Positions 50,791 to 60,425 are shown, counted from the stretch's first letter. The stretch is DNA of 64,000 nucleotides from Listeria goaensis (GCF_900186125.1 NZ_FYBQ01000004.1:143509-207508); one strand, 5' to 3'. The notes: a model not told the origin generated them from the letters alone. A program made the numbers and translations.

Positions 50791-53767
50791 TTTGTTTCTC
50801 TCCTTTACAGCCACAGCTTCCGCCGCATGCACAATTTACTTTGGAAATCGGTTCATAGTCCGCACGCTTCCATTTCCGCTCAACTTCTACGCCATTTTGC
50901 GGATAACGTTTGCGGTTTCGTGGATTGTGGTCAGGAAGCGGATTTTTACCTTCTTTTTCCAGAACCTTCATTGCCACTTTCGTTTGCTTATAAGCTGGCG
51001 TTTTCGTCCGCACATCGCCCGCACTAGACGTAAGCAAATTAACCGCTGTTTCGCTGCTCACCGAATGCATCGGCACATAGACTTCCTTACCTTTCATTCG
51101 GTCAGTCACAACGGCGCGGAGCTTAATCCGACCATACGGAGAACTAAGGCGCACAAGCGAACCACTTTCAATTTCACGTTCTTTCGCAAGTTCAGGCGAA
51201 ACCTCGACAAACACTTCTGGAAGCTTGTAATCAAGTCCTTTTGATTTATCCGTCAAATTCCCCTCGTGGAACTGTTCCAGCAAGCGTCCGTTGTTTAGCT
51301 GCAAATCGTACTCTTCCGGAAACTCAATCGGTGGAACATACGGCAACGTTGAAAATTGTGCCTTACCATCAGGGAAATTAAAACGTTCTTTGTATAAAAG
51401 GGGCATATCTTGACCTGCTTCATCAACCGGCCAAACGAGACTACTGAAGCCTTCCAAGCGGTCGTAGCGGACCCCACGGAAAAACGGTGCGAGACTCGCG
51501 ATTTCGTCCATAATGTCACTTGGATGTGCGTAATCCCAATTGGCTCCGCAGGCACGTGCCACTTCTTGCGTAATCCACCAGTCGGGTTTTGAGTCCCCAA
51601 GTGGCTTCATCACTTCATACAAGCGCTGTACGCGCCGCTCCGTATTCGTAAACGTCCCTTCTTTTTCGAGCGAAGGCGACGCCGGCAAAATGACATCCGC
51701 AAATTGCGCGGTTTTGGATAAGAATACATCTTGTACAACAAAGAAATCTAATTTCGCAAGCGTTTCCTGTACGTGATTCACGTTTGAATCCACCCACGCC
51801 ATTTCTTCCCCTACAAGGTACATCGCGTGCAGTGTTCCCGCTTCAATCGCATCAAGCATCTCATTGTTTTTCAGTCCCGGTTTATCTGAAATTGATACGC
51901 CATAAGCCGCTTCAAAACGTGCGCGTACCTCATCATCGGCTAGGGGCTGAACACCAGGCAAGACATTCGGCAAAGAGCCCATATCGCAAGCGCCTTGCAC
52001 GTTATTGTGCCCACGTAGCGGGTATGCACCAGCGCCTTTTCTGCCAAAGTTTCCTGTCACGAGGAGTAAGTTCGCGATTGCTGAAGATGTATGCGAACCC
52101 GCGATATTTTGTGTAACGCCCATGCCCCAACAAACTGAAGTGCCGTCTGCTTCGTGCACCATTTCGGCAATTTCCTTAAGCGTTTCCACGGACAGTCCCG
52201 TTTCTTGCTCGGCATACTCCAATGTGAACGGCTCAAGGAATTCGAGGTAGTCTGCCACATTTGAAATTCGGTGATTCATAAATTCGGCATCATGCCAGTT
52301 TTGGTCGATGATATATTTGGCAACAGCCGTCAGCCAGACAAAATCCGTCCCTTGTTTCGGGTGAATAAATTTGTCGGCGCGTTCTGCCATTTCGTGACGT
52401 CGCAAATCTGAAACGAGCATTTTAGCCCCGTTATATTTTTGGGCACGTTTAATTCGGCTCGCAATGACAGGGTGTCCATCAGCCGGGGAACAGCCAACTA
52501 ACATGATTAGCCCAGCTGATTCAATATCGTCAACCGTACCTGAATCGGCGCCAATGCCGACAGTGCGTGTTAGCCCATCAGATGCAGGCGCCTGACAATA
52601 CCGTGAGCAGTTATCGACGTTGTTTGTCTCAAAAACTTGGCGAGCGATTTTTTGCATCAAATAATTCTCTTCGTTTGTGGTTTTAGATGAGCTAATAAAC
52701 CCGAGCGCATCGTTGCCAAATTTCGCTTGTGTTTCACGTAAGCGCGTCGCCACCGTTTTAAGCGCCTCTTCCCAGCTCACCGGCACAAATTCGTCCCCTT
52801 GCCGAACGAGCGGCGATGTGAGCCGTTTATCACTATTCACGAAATCCCAGCCAAATTTCCCTTTGACACATGTCGCAAATTTATTAACTGGACCTTCGCC
52901 AGTCGGTTCCACTTTCAAAATTTTACGATCTTTTGTCCACACTTCAAACGTACAGCCGACCCCGCAAAATGTGCAGACGGTTTTCGTTTTTTTCGTCCGC
53001 GTATCGCGCATCGCCGCTTCCATTTCAGAAACAGCAAAAACAGTTTGATAGTTCGGCTCCACTTTTTTCACCATATCAATCATTGGTTCAAGCACATCTT
53101 CGTCTAAACCAGTCATAAAACCAGCTTGACCAAGCATCGATTTCTCCATCATCGCATTACATGGACACACGGTAGAACAAAGTCCACAAGACACGCAAGA
53201 TGAAAGATTTGCTGGCCGGTCGTCATCCCAAATAACCCGCGGCTGCTCCCGCTCCCAGTCAATCGACAGCGTTTCATTCACCTGAACGCTCTGACAAGCT
53301 TCCACACATCGCCCGCATAAAATACATTGGTCGGGGTCATAACGATAAAACGGGTGCGAAAAGTCATTTAAGTAACCTTTTTCCCGGTAAGGTCGTGTTT
53401 GCCCTTCAATCCCTAACATTTCAGTCGTATTATGTACGCGGCAATTGCCATTATTATTATCGCAAACCGTGCAGTAAAGCAGATGGTTCTCCAAAATTCG
53501 GTCCATCGCTTCTAGCTGAGCATCAGTTGCTTTCTCTGAATCCGTTTGTACTTCCATTCCCGCTTTAAACTCGGTACTGCACGCCCGAACAAGCTCCCCG
53601 TCCACTTCACACATGCACGTATCGCAAGATTGAATTGGCCCCATTTGCTCGCTATAACATATATGCGGGTGTTTGATTTCTTTTTCATTCAAATAATCTA
53701 AAATTCTTTTTCCCGAGTCAACTTCATGTTCCGCCCCATTTATCTTGACGGTGATTTTTGTCCCCAT
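50783..53767 (-). CDS. Formate dehydrogenase, molybdopterin-type alpha subunit
   Basis: A 994-aa cytosolic FDH that oxidises formate to CO2. Clusters in order are an N-terminal 2Fe-2S ferredoxin domain (CDTCMCEVDG), the NuoG-like Cys/His 4Fe-4S segment, two 4Fe-4S ferredoxin motifs (CILCGRCVEACQ, CVSCGLCSTVCPC), the FDH 4Fe-4S motif (CTFCGVGC, about residue 265), and the Mo-bisPGD domain with catalytic Cys in SRYCQAPA (a cysteine, not selenocysteine). The C-terminal tail is cysteine-rich (CACGGSCGCKG). It resembles Bacillus YjgC/YrhE. FdhD and DUF1641 are encoded directly downstream. Confidence 0.94.
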   Translation of the reverse strand: MGTKITVKINGAEHEVDSGKRILDYLNEKEIKHPHICYSEQMGPIQSCDTCMCEVDGELVRACSTEFKAGMEVQTDSEKATDAQLEAMDRILENHLLYCTVCDNNNGNCRVHNTTEMLGIEGQTRPYREKGYLNDFSHPFYRYDPDQCILCGRCVEACQSVQVNETLSIDWEREQPRVIWDDDRPANLSSCVSCGLCSTVCPCNAMMEKSMLGQAGFMTGLDEDVLEPMIDMVKKVEPNYQTVFAVSEMEAAMRDTRTKKTKTVCTFCGVGCTFEVWTKDRKILKVEPTGEGPVNKFATCVKGKFGWDFVNSDKRLTSPLVRQGDEFVPVSWEEALKTVATRLRETQAKFGNDALGFISSSKTTNEENYLMQKIARQVFETNNVDNCSRYCQAPASDGLTRTVGIGADSGTVDDIESAGLIMLVGCSPADGHPVIASRIKRAQKYNGAKMLVSDLRRHEMAERADKFIHPKQGTDFVWLTAVAKYIIDQNWHDAEFMNHRISNVADYLEFLEPFTLEYAEQETGLSVETLKEIAEMVHEADGTSVCWGMGVTQNIAGSHTSSAIANLLLVTGNFGRKGAGAYPLRGHNNVQGACDMGSLPNVLPGVQPLADDEVRARFEAAYGVSISDKPGLKNNEMLDAIEAGTLHAMYLVGEEMAWVDSNVNHVQETLAKLDFFVVQDVFLSKTAQFADVILPASPSLEKEGTFTNTERRVQRLYEVMKPLGDSKPDWWITQEVARACGANWDYAHPSDIMDEIASLAPFFRGVRYDRLEGFSSLVWPVDEAGQDMPLLYKERFNFPDGKAQFSTLPYVPPIEFPEEYDLQLNNGRLLEQFHEGNLTDKSKGLDYKLPEVFVEVSPELAKEREIESGSLVRLSSPYGRIKLRAVVTDRMKGKEVYVPMHSVSSETAVNLLTSSAGDVRTKTPAYKQTKVAMKVLEKEGKNPLPDHNPRNRKRYPQNGVEVERKWKRADYEPISKVNCACGGSCGCKGEKQNG

Positions 53768-53805
53768 GACTTTTCCTCCTCCATCATTCGCTCTCTATAG
53801 AAAAC

Positions 53806-53880
53806 GGTTACATCCGTTATATTATACCAGTTATCATGTGAAAATTACAGTCAAAACCATAATTGAGAACGCTTATCAAG
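53806..53880 (-). promoter_or_regulatory. Formate dehydrogenase promoter region
   Basis: An extended -10 (TGGTATAAT, 53821-53829) lies about 60 bases before the ATG. AACGG/CCGTT (53806-53820 region) forms a small inverted repeat downstream. A partly palindromic TTGATAAGCGTTCTCAA (53863-53879) lies about 45 bases upstream of the -10, a typical activator position. No good -35 is seen, consistent with activator dependence. Confidence 0.45.
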
Positions 53881-53917
53881 TAAGGCGGTTATGCGTTTTT
53901 AAGAGGACGTGAAGTAA

Positions 53918-53970
53918 GTGAAAAAATCGAGAAACACAGCCCTAAAAAGGCGATGTTTCTCGACTTTGTA
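53918..53970 (-). terminator. Terminator after the 95-aa gene
   Basis: GTCGAGAAACA and TGTTTCTCGAT pair around a 17-base loop and are followed by TTTTTTC on the minus strand. Confidence 0.85.
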
Positions 53971-53972
53971 TA

Positions 53973-54260
53973 TCACTTACCAAATATATTCTTAATCGAA
54001 TCGAGCAATTCCCCGGCGCCACCTAGTTGTTCGGTCACTTGATCGACGACGTTGTTTACTGGTTCGGTTACATTCTGGGTTATTTCTTCGGGATTCAATT
54101 GGTCGGTTGCGTTTTGAATCGTTTCCGATGCCGTTTCAGTTGCATTTTGCGCGGTTTCTTCGGTATTTGAAGCAACATCAGAAATTTTTTCTGCGCTTCC
54201 TCCAAGGAGTTCATTTACTTTGTCACCAGCTAGATTTTTTAAACTATCAAAAAGTGGCAA
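53973..54260 (-). CDS. Unknown 95-aa repetitive, amphipathic protein
   Basis: A small hydrophilic protein with heptad-like helices rich in N, T, E and Q (SNTEETAQNATETAS, ATDQLNPEEITQNVT), starting MPLFDSLKNLAGDKVNELLGG. No signal peptide or membrane segment. It looks like a stress-type or coiled-coil protein, but no family can be named. TTG start at 54260 follows AGGAGAG. It has its own terminator. Confidence 0.75.
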   Translation of the reverse strand: MPLFDSLKNLAGDKVNELLGGSAEKISDVASNTEETAQNATETASETIQNATDQLNPEEITQNVTEPVNNVVDQVTEQLGGAGELLDSIKNIFGK

Positions 54261-54357
54261 TAGACTTCTCTCCTTTACTTTTGATTACCCGTAGTATAGC
54301 ACAGATTTTTCGGAATCTTTCGTTTTGACACAAAAAGTAATCAGGAAGTAAAATTCT

Positions 54358-55302
54358 TTACAATTCAAGCAAACCTTTTTGTTGCAAATCAAAAAAATGT
54401 TCGTAGAAAGCGCCTTCGCGCAGTCCATATTGCGAGAAAACGAGCCGGTCAGAGTCCAAGAAGCGCATCAGCGCAATAAGCGGCGCCATTCCGGCTGCAA
54501 TAATATCAGCTCTGTCGCGAGAAAGTCCGCCAATGTCGCCGCGACCTTTTAAGTTTTGTGATACCACTTCTTTGAAAATATCGTATACTTCAAAGTCGCG
54601 CATTTTAAAACCGTGCAAATTCTCAAAATCTAAAATTTCGCGCCGACGTCGTTCGATTTTGGCTATCGTTCGGTTACTTCCACCAAGGGCAACAATTGGC
54701 AAGTTATGTCCCCGGCGAAGCCACCAAACGCCCGTGTATAGTTTATCCATGAATGTCATAAGCGCAAATAAATCGCCGGCTGAAATCACATCTTTTTGGG
54801 TAAATCGCTCGCTTAGATTGACAGCGCCATACGGCAAACTGATAAGATTCACGGCCCGACCATTTTGGACTAAAACGAGCTCCGTGCTGCCACCGCCAGT
54901 ATCAATAATGACACAATTGGTTACCGGCAATGTATTAATGATGCCCAAATAGTCGTAATACGCTTCTTTAGACCCTTCAATCACTTCTAATTCAACGTTC
55001 GCCTCCTTCTTAACGCGCTCTAAAAACTTCTTTTGATTGGTTGCTTGACGCGTGGCTGCGGTTGCTAGTGCGCGGAGCGTTAGCGAATCAAATTCAAGGC
55101 TTTTTTCCCGAAAGCGTTTTAATGCCGCAATAGTTCGTTTCATCGCATTGTCCCGAAGAATTTTTTCCTCCCCCATTTTTTCCGACAAGCGCACCATTTC
55201 TTTTTCTTGGCAAACGACCTCGAAAGTGGCATCATCGTTTATTTTCGTAATCGTCATTCGCACCGAGTTTGACCCTAAGTCAATTACGCCAAAGTGTTCC
55301 AT
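54358..55302 (-). CDS. ppx: Exopolyphosphatase (Ppx/GppA family)
   Basis: A 314-aa single-module Ppx of the ASKHA fold. It degrades polyphosphate to Pi from the end. Phosphate motifs are intact: FGVIDLGSNSVRMTI at the N-terminus, the catalytic glutamate region EGSKEAYYDYLG (about residue 120) and IIDTGGGSTELVL. It is the last gene of the operon ppx2-ppk-ppx, three bases after ppk, with its ribosome site GAGGAGG inside the end of ppk. Confidence 0.92.
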   Translation of the reverse strand: MEHFGVIDLGSNSVRMTITKINDDATFEVVCQEKEMVRLSEKMGEEKILRDNAMKRTIAALKRFREKSLEFDSLTLRALATAATRQATNQKKFLERVKKEANVELEVIEGSKEAYYDYLGIINTLPVTNCVIIDTGGGSTELVLVQNGRAVNLISLPYGAVNLSERFTQKDVISAGDLFALMTFMDKLYTGVWWLRRGHNLPIVALGGSNRTIAKIERRRREILDFENLHGFKMRDFEVYDIFKEVVSQNLKGRGDIGGLSRDRADIIAAGMAPLIALMRFLDSDRLVFSQYGLREGAFYEHFFDLQQKGLLEL

Positions 55303-55304
55303 AC

Positions 55305-57428
55305 CTATTCCTCCTCATTTTCACGCCCAACAATAGGCTCAAATATTCGTGCTTGTATGTTTTTATCAGCTCGTTTTGCTAGCTTTTTCTTCGTCGCTTG
55401 GTCCATGAGCAATTCTTGGACGTTAAACGGTGGTCGACCGCGCTTGTCTAAACTTTGGTAAGAGCCGTCTGCGAGCAATTTCCGCGTTTTCACGTTATCG
55501 TGAAACATTTCTGCAAACTCCAGCTTAATTTGCTCTCGAATGGCTTTTTCACGAATCGGAAACATCAACTCCACTCTTCTGTTTAAATTGCGGTGCATTA
55601 AATCGGCGCTGGATAAGTAAAGCAAGTCGTCCCCTGCTGCGCCAAAATGATAAATCCGACTATGTTCTAAAAAGCGCCCAACAATGGAGTGTACTTCAAT
55701 ATTTTCACTCAGGCCGGGCACTCCAGGCTTCAAGCAGCAAATTCCGCGCACAATTAGCTTGATTTTAACGCCCGCAGAAGACGCTCTGTAAAGCGCTTCA
55801 ATCATTTCCGAATCGGATAAAGAGTTCATTTTCATCTGGATAAAGCCGGGTTTTCCTTGTTCCACCGCTTTTATTTCGCGCTGAATCAGGTCAAGAAGCA
55901 TGTCGCGCAACCAAAGTGGCGCAATCACAAGTTCATAGAAAAACGGGGGTTCCGAATAGCCTGAAAGCATGTTAAAAATGTTCGTGGCATCAATGCCCAT
56001 TTCCGCGTTAGCCGTTAGAATTCCCATATCCGTGTAAAATTTCGCCGTCATATCATTATAGTTGCCCGTTCCCATGTGCATATAACGCCTGATGCCATCT
56101 TCTTCCCGCCGCACAACAAGCGTCAATTTACAATGTGTCTTCAATCCGACAAGCCCATAAATCACGTGGCAGCCTGCCTTTTCGAGTTCCTGCGCCCAGT
56201 GAATATTATTTTCCTCATCAAAGCGCGCCTTCACCTCTACAAGAACTGTCACCTGCTTCCCGTTTTCAGCCGCTTCGCCCAAATATTTAATAATTGGTGA
56301 ATCACCCGACACTCGGTAAAGCGTCATCTTAATCGCCAAAACCGCCTCATCGGCTGACGCTTGCCGCACAAATTCAATCACCGGCTCAAATGAATCATAT
56401 GGATGATGAAAAAAGTAATCCCGCTCCTTAATTTTTGCAAACAAATCAGCTTGCACCAAATCCGTTTCCACATATGGCTTAAATGGCTTATAGAGCAGCT
56501 TCTCGTCATCAACCGCACTCGCCAGCTTATTTAGAAACGTCAAATCAAGCGGTCCTTTAATCAAATAAATGTCCTCGTCACTCACTTTTAGAGCTTTTAT
56601 TAGCCTTTTGTTTAAATGTTTACTAATATTCGCGTCGACCTCTAGGCGTATGACATTGCTACGTTCACGCTTTTTAAGTTGCTCTTCAATTTCTTTCAGC
56701 AAATCAGACGTATCTTTTTCCGCAACGTCCATATCCATGTTGCGCATCACCCGGTAACACGCGGTTTCTTTAATCTCGTAACCTACGAAAAAGCGTTGTA
56801 AATAATAGATGAGGATCTCCTCGAGTAAAATAAAATCGTGTTCGCCTTCCGTAGAGGGGAGTTTAACCAGCCGTGAGAAAATGTTTGGCACTTGAACTGT
56901 TGCGAATTCCTTCTTTTTTGGATTGCCTTCTTTGTGAATAAAGACTGCTATGTTGATGCTCGTGTTCACGATGAGTGGAAATGGTCTGGATGAATCGACG
57001 GCCATGGGGGTGACAACTGGGTAAACTTCTTGCTCGAAGAAATGATGCACAAATGTTCGTGCCCGCTCTGAAAGCTGGTCCATTTGCAGCAAGCGAATTT
57101 GCTTTTCCTGTAACCGTTTATTAAGCGTCCGATTCCAAGTTCGGTACTGCTTATCCACCATTTTATGTGTCACTTCGGTGATTTCTGTGAGCTGTTCTTT
57201 TGGCGTAAGCATTGCGGCATCGCGTTCTTCAAAGCCGACGGAAACCATTTTTTTCAAACTAGCTACGCGCACCATGAAAAATTCATCTAAATTGCTCGCC
57301 GTAATCGCCAAAAATTTAATCCGTTCAAGCAGTGGATTATTTTTATCACGCGCTTCTTCTAAAACACGGTCGTTAAAAGCAAGCCAGCTTCGTTCCCGAT
57401 TAATGAAATTCACTTTATCCTCACTCAT
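55305..57428 (-). CDS. ppk: Polyphosphate kinase 1
   Basis: A 707-aa PPK1 that makes long-chain polyphosphate from ATP. Domains are N-terminal (INRERSWLAFNDRVLEEA), head, and two C-terminal PLD-like catalytic domains. The autophosphorylated histidine lies in MHMGTGNYND and the second catalytic histidine in FLEHSRIYHFG. ATG at 57428 overlaps the ppx2 stop by four bases. It acts at the membrane or in the cytosol. The paired Ppx genes imply polyphosphate turnover as a unit. Confidence 0.95.
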   Translation of the reverse strand: MSEDKVNFINRERSWLAFNDRVLEEARDKNNPLLERIKFLAITASNLDEFFMVRVASLKKMVSVGFEERDAAMLTPKEQLTEITEVTHKMVDKQYRTWNRTLNKRLQEKQIRLLQMDQLSERARTFVHHFFEQEVYPVVTPMAVDSSRPFPLIVNTSINIAVFIHKEGNPKKKEFATVQVPNIFSRLVKLPSTEGEHDFILLEEILIYYLQRFFVGYEIKETACYRVMRNMDMDVAEKDTSDLLKEIEEQLKKRERSNVIRLEVDANISKHLNKRLIKALKVSDEDIYLIKGPLDLTFLNKLASAVDDEKLLYKPFKPYVETDLVQADLFAKIKERDYFFHHPYDSFEPVIEFVRQASADEAVLAIKMTLYRVSGDSPIIKYLGEAAENGKQVTVLVEVKARFDEENNIHWAQELEKAGCHVIYGLVGLKTHCKLTLVVRREEDGIRRYMHMGTGNYNDMTAKFYTDMGILTANAEMGIDATNIFNMLSGYSEPPFFYELVIAPLWLRDMLLDLIQREIKAVEQGKPGFIQMKMNSLSDSEMIEALYRASSAGVKIKLIVRGICCLKPGVPGLSENIEVHSIVGRFLEHSRIYHFGAAGDDLLYLSSADLMHRNLNRRVELMFPIREKAIREQIKLEFAEMFHDNVKTRKLLADGSYQSLDKRGRPPFNVQELLMDQATKKKLAKRADKNIQARIFEPIVGRENEEE

Positions 57429-58954
57429 TTTTGTTCACCCTTTTCTTTCAAATGCGCTTTGATGCCGTATACTTCTTCAAAAAAGCCAGCTTTTTCATTA
57501 AAGGTCCACTTTTCAAGCATTAAATCATCGTCCGCCCACACAGAAATTAAAACATGTTCTTTTTTCAAAGAAAGCGAGATTTTCGTCACTTTTTGTTGAT
57601 GGCTATCGTCCAAAGAATCGGCTAACCGTAAAATTGCTGTCAGTTTCGCTGTCGTGAGCCGGTTTTCAATCGGCAGCTTCTCAAAATGATGCAAATTGAG
57701 CGATGGCGTTTCCGTACTATGGTAACGCGCAATCGCGCCAACCATTTGGAGTTCCTCTGCCGATAAACCGAGAATTTCCGTCGCTAAAATAATATATTCT
57801 GAATGCGCATAATGATTATTCATATCAATGTAGCTTCCAATATCTTGCAAAATCGCGGCAATCTGAAGCAATAAACGCTCACGTTTTGTCAGTCCGTGAA
57901 TCGGCTTTAATTGGTCGAAAAGATGCAGTGCAAATTTCTCCACCGCTTCCGCATGTTTTCGGTCCGTCTTGTACCGAACCGCAATATTTCGCGCCGACAT
58001 CACAATATCTTTCGAAAAATCATGGGATAGCGTTAACTTTTTCTGCCGAATCATCTCCTCCACCAAAATCCCGTCCACAAGCTCCGCATCAGAAAGCAAA
58101 ATTTCAGACGCCTGCGTCACCTTCAGAAGCTCTTTTAAAAGCATCGCCGACGGGAGTAACTGCGAAATCGAATCAAACGAAAGTTCATACTTTTTGGCTA
58201 AAACTTTTTCCGGAGTTTCCAGTATATGCGCATAAAGCGCGGCAAAATAGGCTTCTGTGATTTTATCCTCTGCCTTCTCTACAAAGGCCCTTTTAAAAAA
58301 AAGCAAGTCGGTGCCAATCAAAATGAAATGCTTATACGCTACGTCTTTCGGTGCAAATTGCGCATAATCACGGATTTTACTAAAAATAAAGTCCTCAAGT
58401 AAATCGGCAAAATTACTCGTCCGCTCCTTTAGCTCCGATAAAAGTTCCCGTACACGCAAGGGGCCGAGTTTAATATTTCGTGAGAACATAAAATTGCCTT
58501 CATCATAAACCGTAAGTTGAATGCTCCCCGTGCCAATATCAATGAGCATCGTGCCTTCTTGAATCAGCTCACTAAAATTTTTCGTCGCATTTGCTGCCGC
58601 CTGACTATGCAAAAATCGCTCCTCCGAATTGGACAACCATTTCAGTTCGAGCCCCGTCCTAAGCCGAATTTGTTCCTTTACATATTCCGCATTTGACGCT
58701 TCTTGAATCGCCGAAACAGCCACCGCTAGACTGTCCTCTATCGCATACTCACGCATAATATTAACAAAACCAGAAAGCGCAACAGATGTGGCTTCAACCG
58801 TTTCGAGCTCAATCTTCCCGCCATTAAAAATATCCGTCCCAATTGAAACCTCTGCTTTTATGTACTCTAAAACGGTTTGTTTGCGCATATCCATGATTTT
58901 TAAAATAACATTTTGTGAACCAACTGTAATGGCTGCGAACCAATTTGTTCCCAT
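57425..58954 (-). CDS. Divergent Ppx/GppA-like protein with C-terminal HD domain
   Basis: A 509-aa two-domain protein like E. coli PPX: an N-terminal ASKHA module (residues 1-300) and a C-terminal HD-type module (310-500). Key motifs are degenerate. The first phosphate motif reads AAITVGSQNVILK instead of IDLGSNS. The second reads LIDIGTGSIQLTV instead of DxGGGS. The HD pair reads LQDIG instead of LHDIG. The glutamate region NSEERFLHSQ is kept. It may be inactive and regulatory, or have altered specificity. It is the first gene of the ppx2-ppk-ppx operon. Confidence 0.85.
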   Translation of the reverse strand: MGTNWFAAITVGSQNVILKIMDMRKQTVLEYIKAEVSIGTDIFNGGKIELETVEATSVALSGFVNIMREYAIEDSLAVAVSAIQEASNAEYVKEQIRLRTGLELKWLSNSEERFLHSQAAANATKNFSELIQEGTMLIDIGTGSIQLTVYDEGNFMFSRNIKLGPLRVRELLSELKERTSNFADLLEDFIFSKIRDYAQFAPKDVAYKHFILIGTDLLFFKRAFVEKAEDKITEAYFAALYAHILETPEKVLAKKYELSFDSISQLLPSAMLLKELLKVTQASEILLSDAELVDGILVEEMIRQKKLTLSHDFSKDIVMSARNIAVRYKTDRKHAEAVEKFALHLFDQLKPIHGLTKRERLLLQIAAILQDIGSYIDMNNHYAHSEYIILATEILGLSAEELQMVGAIARYHSTETPSLNLHHFEKLPIENRLTTAKLTAILRLADSLDDSHQQKVTKISLSLKKEHVLISVWADDDLMLEKWTFNEKAGFFEEVYGIKAHLKEKGEQK

Positions 58955-59018
58955 AAACTCTCACCTCCCGTGTTTCTTTCTATCTATATATCCTTTTGTA
59001 AGAAAGCCTAACCCTTTT

Positions 59019-59046
59019 TCCCATAAAAAAAGAAGCTCTTAGGCTC
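59019..59046 (-). terminator. Terminator after the DUF4064-like gene
   Basis: AGGAGC and GCTTCT form a short stem with one wobble, followed by a seven-T run on the minus strand, touching the stop of the 119-aa gene. Confidence 0.7.
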
Positions 59047-59406
59047 CTATTCTTTGCTCCATTTCGTATAATAAAATAATCCGATGATGAGTGCGAATAC
59101 GCTCGCAAACGGGCGAATGTGGAACGTGGTATATGTGCTTGCAAAAACAAAACCCATAATCGCTGAAAATGCGGCTAGAAACAGCGAAAGAAACATGACA
59201 AATGACTGATTATCTTTATTGAAAAAGAAAATACCGCCAATAACTAGCAGTAAAATCGAGTTAATCCAACCTGCGACTTCTGTCAAATAGCCCGAGAATG
59301 CAAACAAATTTTCGTTTGGAAAATATACACCGTGATTTTCCGCTTCATTGATGATTCCAGCAATCGCAACGATTGCTAGCAAAATACCTGTTACTTTCTT
59401 TATCAT
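59047..59406 (-). CDS. Small four-TM membrane protein
   Basis: A 119-aa protein with four predicted membrane helices (TGILLAIVAIAGI; WINSILLLVIGGIFFF; FVMFLSLFLAAFSAIMGFVF; ASVFALIIGLFYY), resembling DUF4064-type proteins. ATG at 59406 follows GAGGG by six bases; the longer in-frame reading upstream covers a terminator hairpin and is unlikely. Function unknown. It has its own terminator. Confidence 0.75.
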   Translation of the reverse strand: MIKKVTGILLAIVAIAGIINEAENHGVYFPNENLFAFSGYLTEVAGWINSILLLVIGGIFFFNKDNQSFVMFLSLFLAAFSAIMGFVFASTYTTFHIRPFASVFALIIGLFYYTKWSKE

Positions 59407-59471
59407 GCTATTCCCTCTTAAAAATGACATATATTCCATTACATACAAATTTAACATTTTTGAGCGCAAAA

Positions 59472-59512
59472 GAAAACCAATGCGGAAGAAAAAGGGAAAC
59501 CGCATTGGTTAT
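59472..59512. terminator. Strong hairpin between proC and the four-TM gene
   Basis: CCAATGCGG (59508-59500) and CCGCATTGG (59485-59477) form a nine-bp stem. On the minus strand it is followed by TTTTCTTTTG, so it probably ends the GNAT-proC transcript. Confidence 0.75.
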
Positions 59513-59623
59513 TCTTTGGGAGATATACATCTTATGAAAAAGAGTATGTTATTAGCTTGTAACTCTATAGTACAATTCGCTTTTTACAAGACTATGTAAA
59601 AAGTATGAAAAAATAATGAACGT

Positions 59624-60424
59624 TTACTTTTTACTTAATTCTGCTTCTCGGTTTATGGTCGCCGCTACGCTATGCATCACAGTCGCAACAAACGCATCGT
59701 CCATCAAACTACTCACTCCGGCGATTGTCGTGCCTCCTGGCGAGCAAACTTGATCCACCAATTCATACGGATGAGTCCCGCTTTCCAAAATCATTTTGGA
59801 GCTCCCGAGCACGGCCTGTGACGCCATACGAAGCGCCTCTTTTTTCGCTAAACCAGCTTTAACCCCAGCCCTCGCAAGCGAATCAATAAAGATGTAGATG
59901 AACGCCGGCGAGCTCCCCGCAATCGCTGTAAATGCGCTGAAATTCTTTTCTTCGATAAAAGCAACTTCCCCAACGGCAGAAAAAATAGTCTCCACCGCTG
60001 TTTTGTCTTCATCCGTTGTAAGCGAATTTCCGCAAACGCCCGTCATCGATTCCCCGATTGTCGCGTTCACATTCGGCATGACGCGCATGATTTTTAAGTC
60101 AGATCCTGCCAGTTCTGCGAGCGCCGCGAGATCAAGTCCCGCTGCAATTGAAACGACGAGTGGTTTTCTCTCCGCTAAAACCGCTTTTAAATCTGGCAAA
60201 ATCAATTCGAAGACATACGGTTTAACCGCAAGCACTACAACGTCCACCGCGCGAATTAAGTCTTCCGCCGTCTGTTTCACTTGAACGCCCGTTTCCAAAG
60301 CAAATGCCTCCGCTTTCGCCGCCGTCCGGTTGTAAACAAAAATATCCTCCGCGCGCATTTCCCGCACAAGTCCGCGAATAATTGCCGAAGACATGTTGCC
60401 AACTCCAATAAATCCCACTTTCAT
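59624..60424 (-). CDS. proC: Pyrroline-5-carboxylate reductase
   Basis: Reduces pyrroline-5-carboxylate to proline with NAD(P)H. The 266-aa protein has the Rossmann motif FIGVGNMSSAIIRGL and the C-terminal signature in VCSPGGTTIAGVSSL. It follows the GNAT gene by one base. ATG at 60424 follows GGAG. It may also serve osmotic stress, but no other proline genes are nearby. Confidence 0.94.
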   Translation of the reverse strand: MKVGFIGVGNMSSAIIRGLVREMRAEDIFVYNRTAAKAEAFALETGVQVKQTAEDLIRAVDVVVLAVKPYVFELILPDLKAVLAERKPLVVSIAAGLDLAALAELAGSDLKIMRVMPNVNATIGESMTGVCGNSLTTDEDKTAVETIFSAVGEVAFIEEKNFSAFTAIAGSSPAFIYIFIDSLARAGVKAGLAKKEALRMASQAVLGSSKMILESGTHPYELVDQVCSPGGTTIAGVSSLMDDAFVATVMHSVAATINREAELSKK

Positions 60425-60425
60425 C

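Noticed and set aside
52677..53118. Plus-strand ORFs inside the formate dehydrogenase gene
   Set aside because: They are antisense readings of conserved iron-sulfur and Mo-binding domains with no ribosome sites.
50783..53767. Selenocysteine in formate dehydrogenase
   Set aside because: The catalytic position is a cysteine codon and the frame has no internal TGA.
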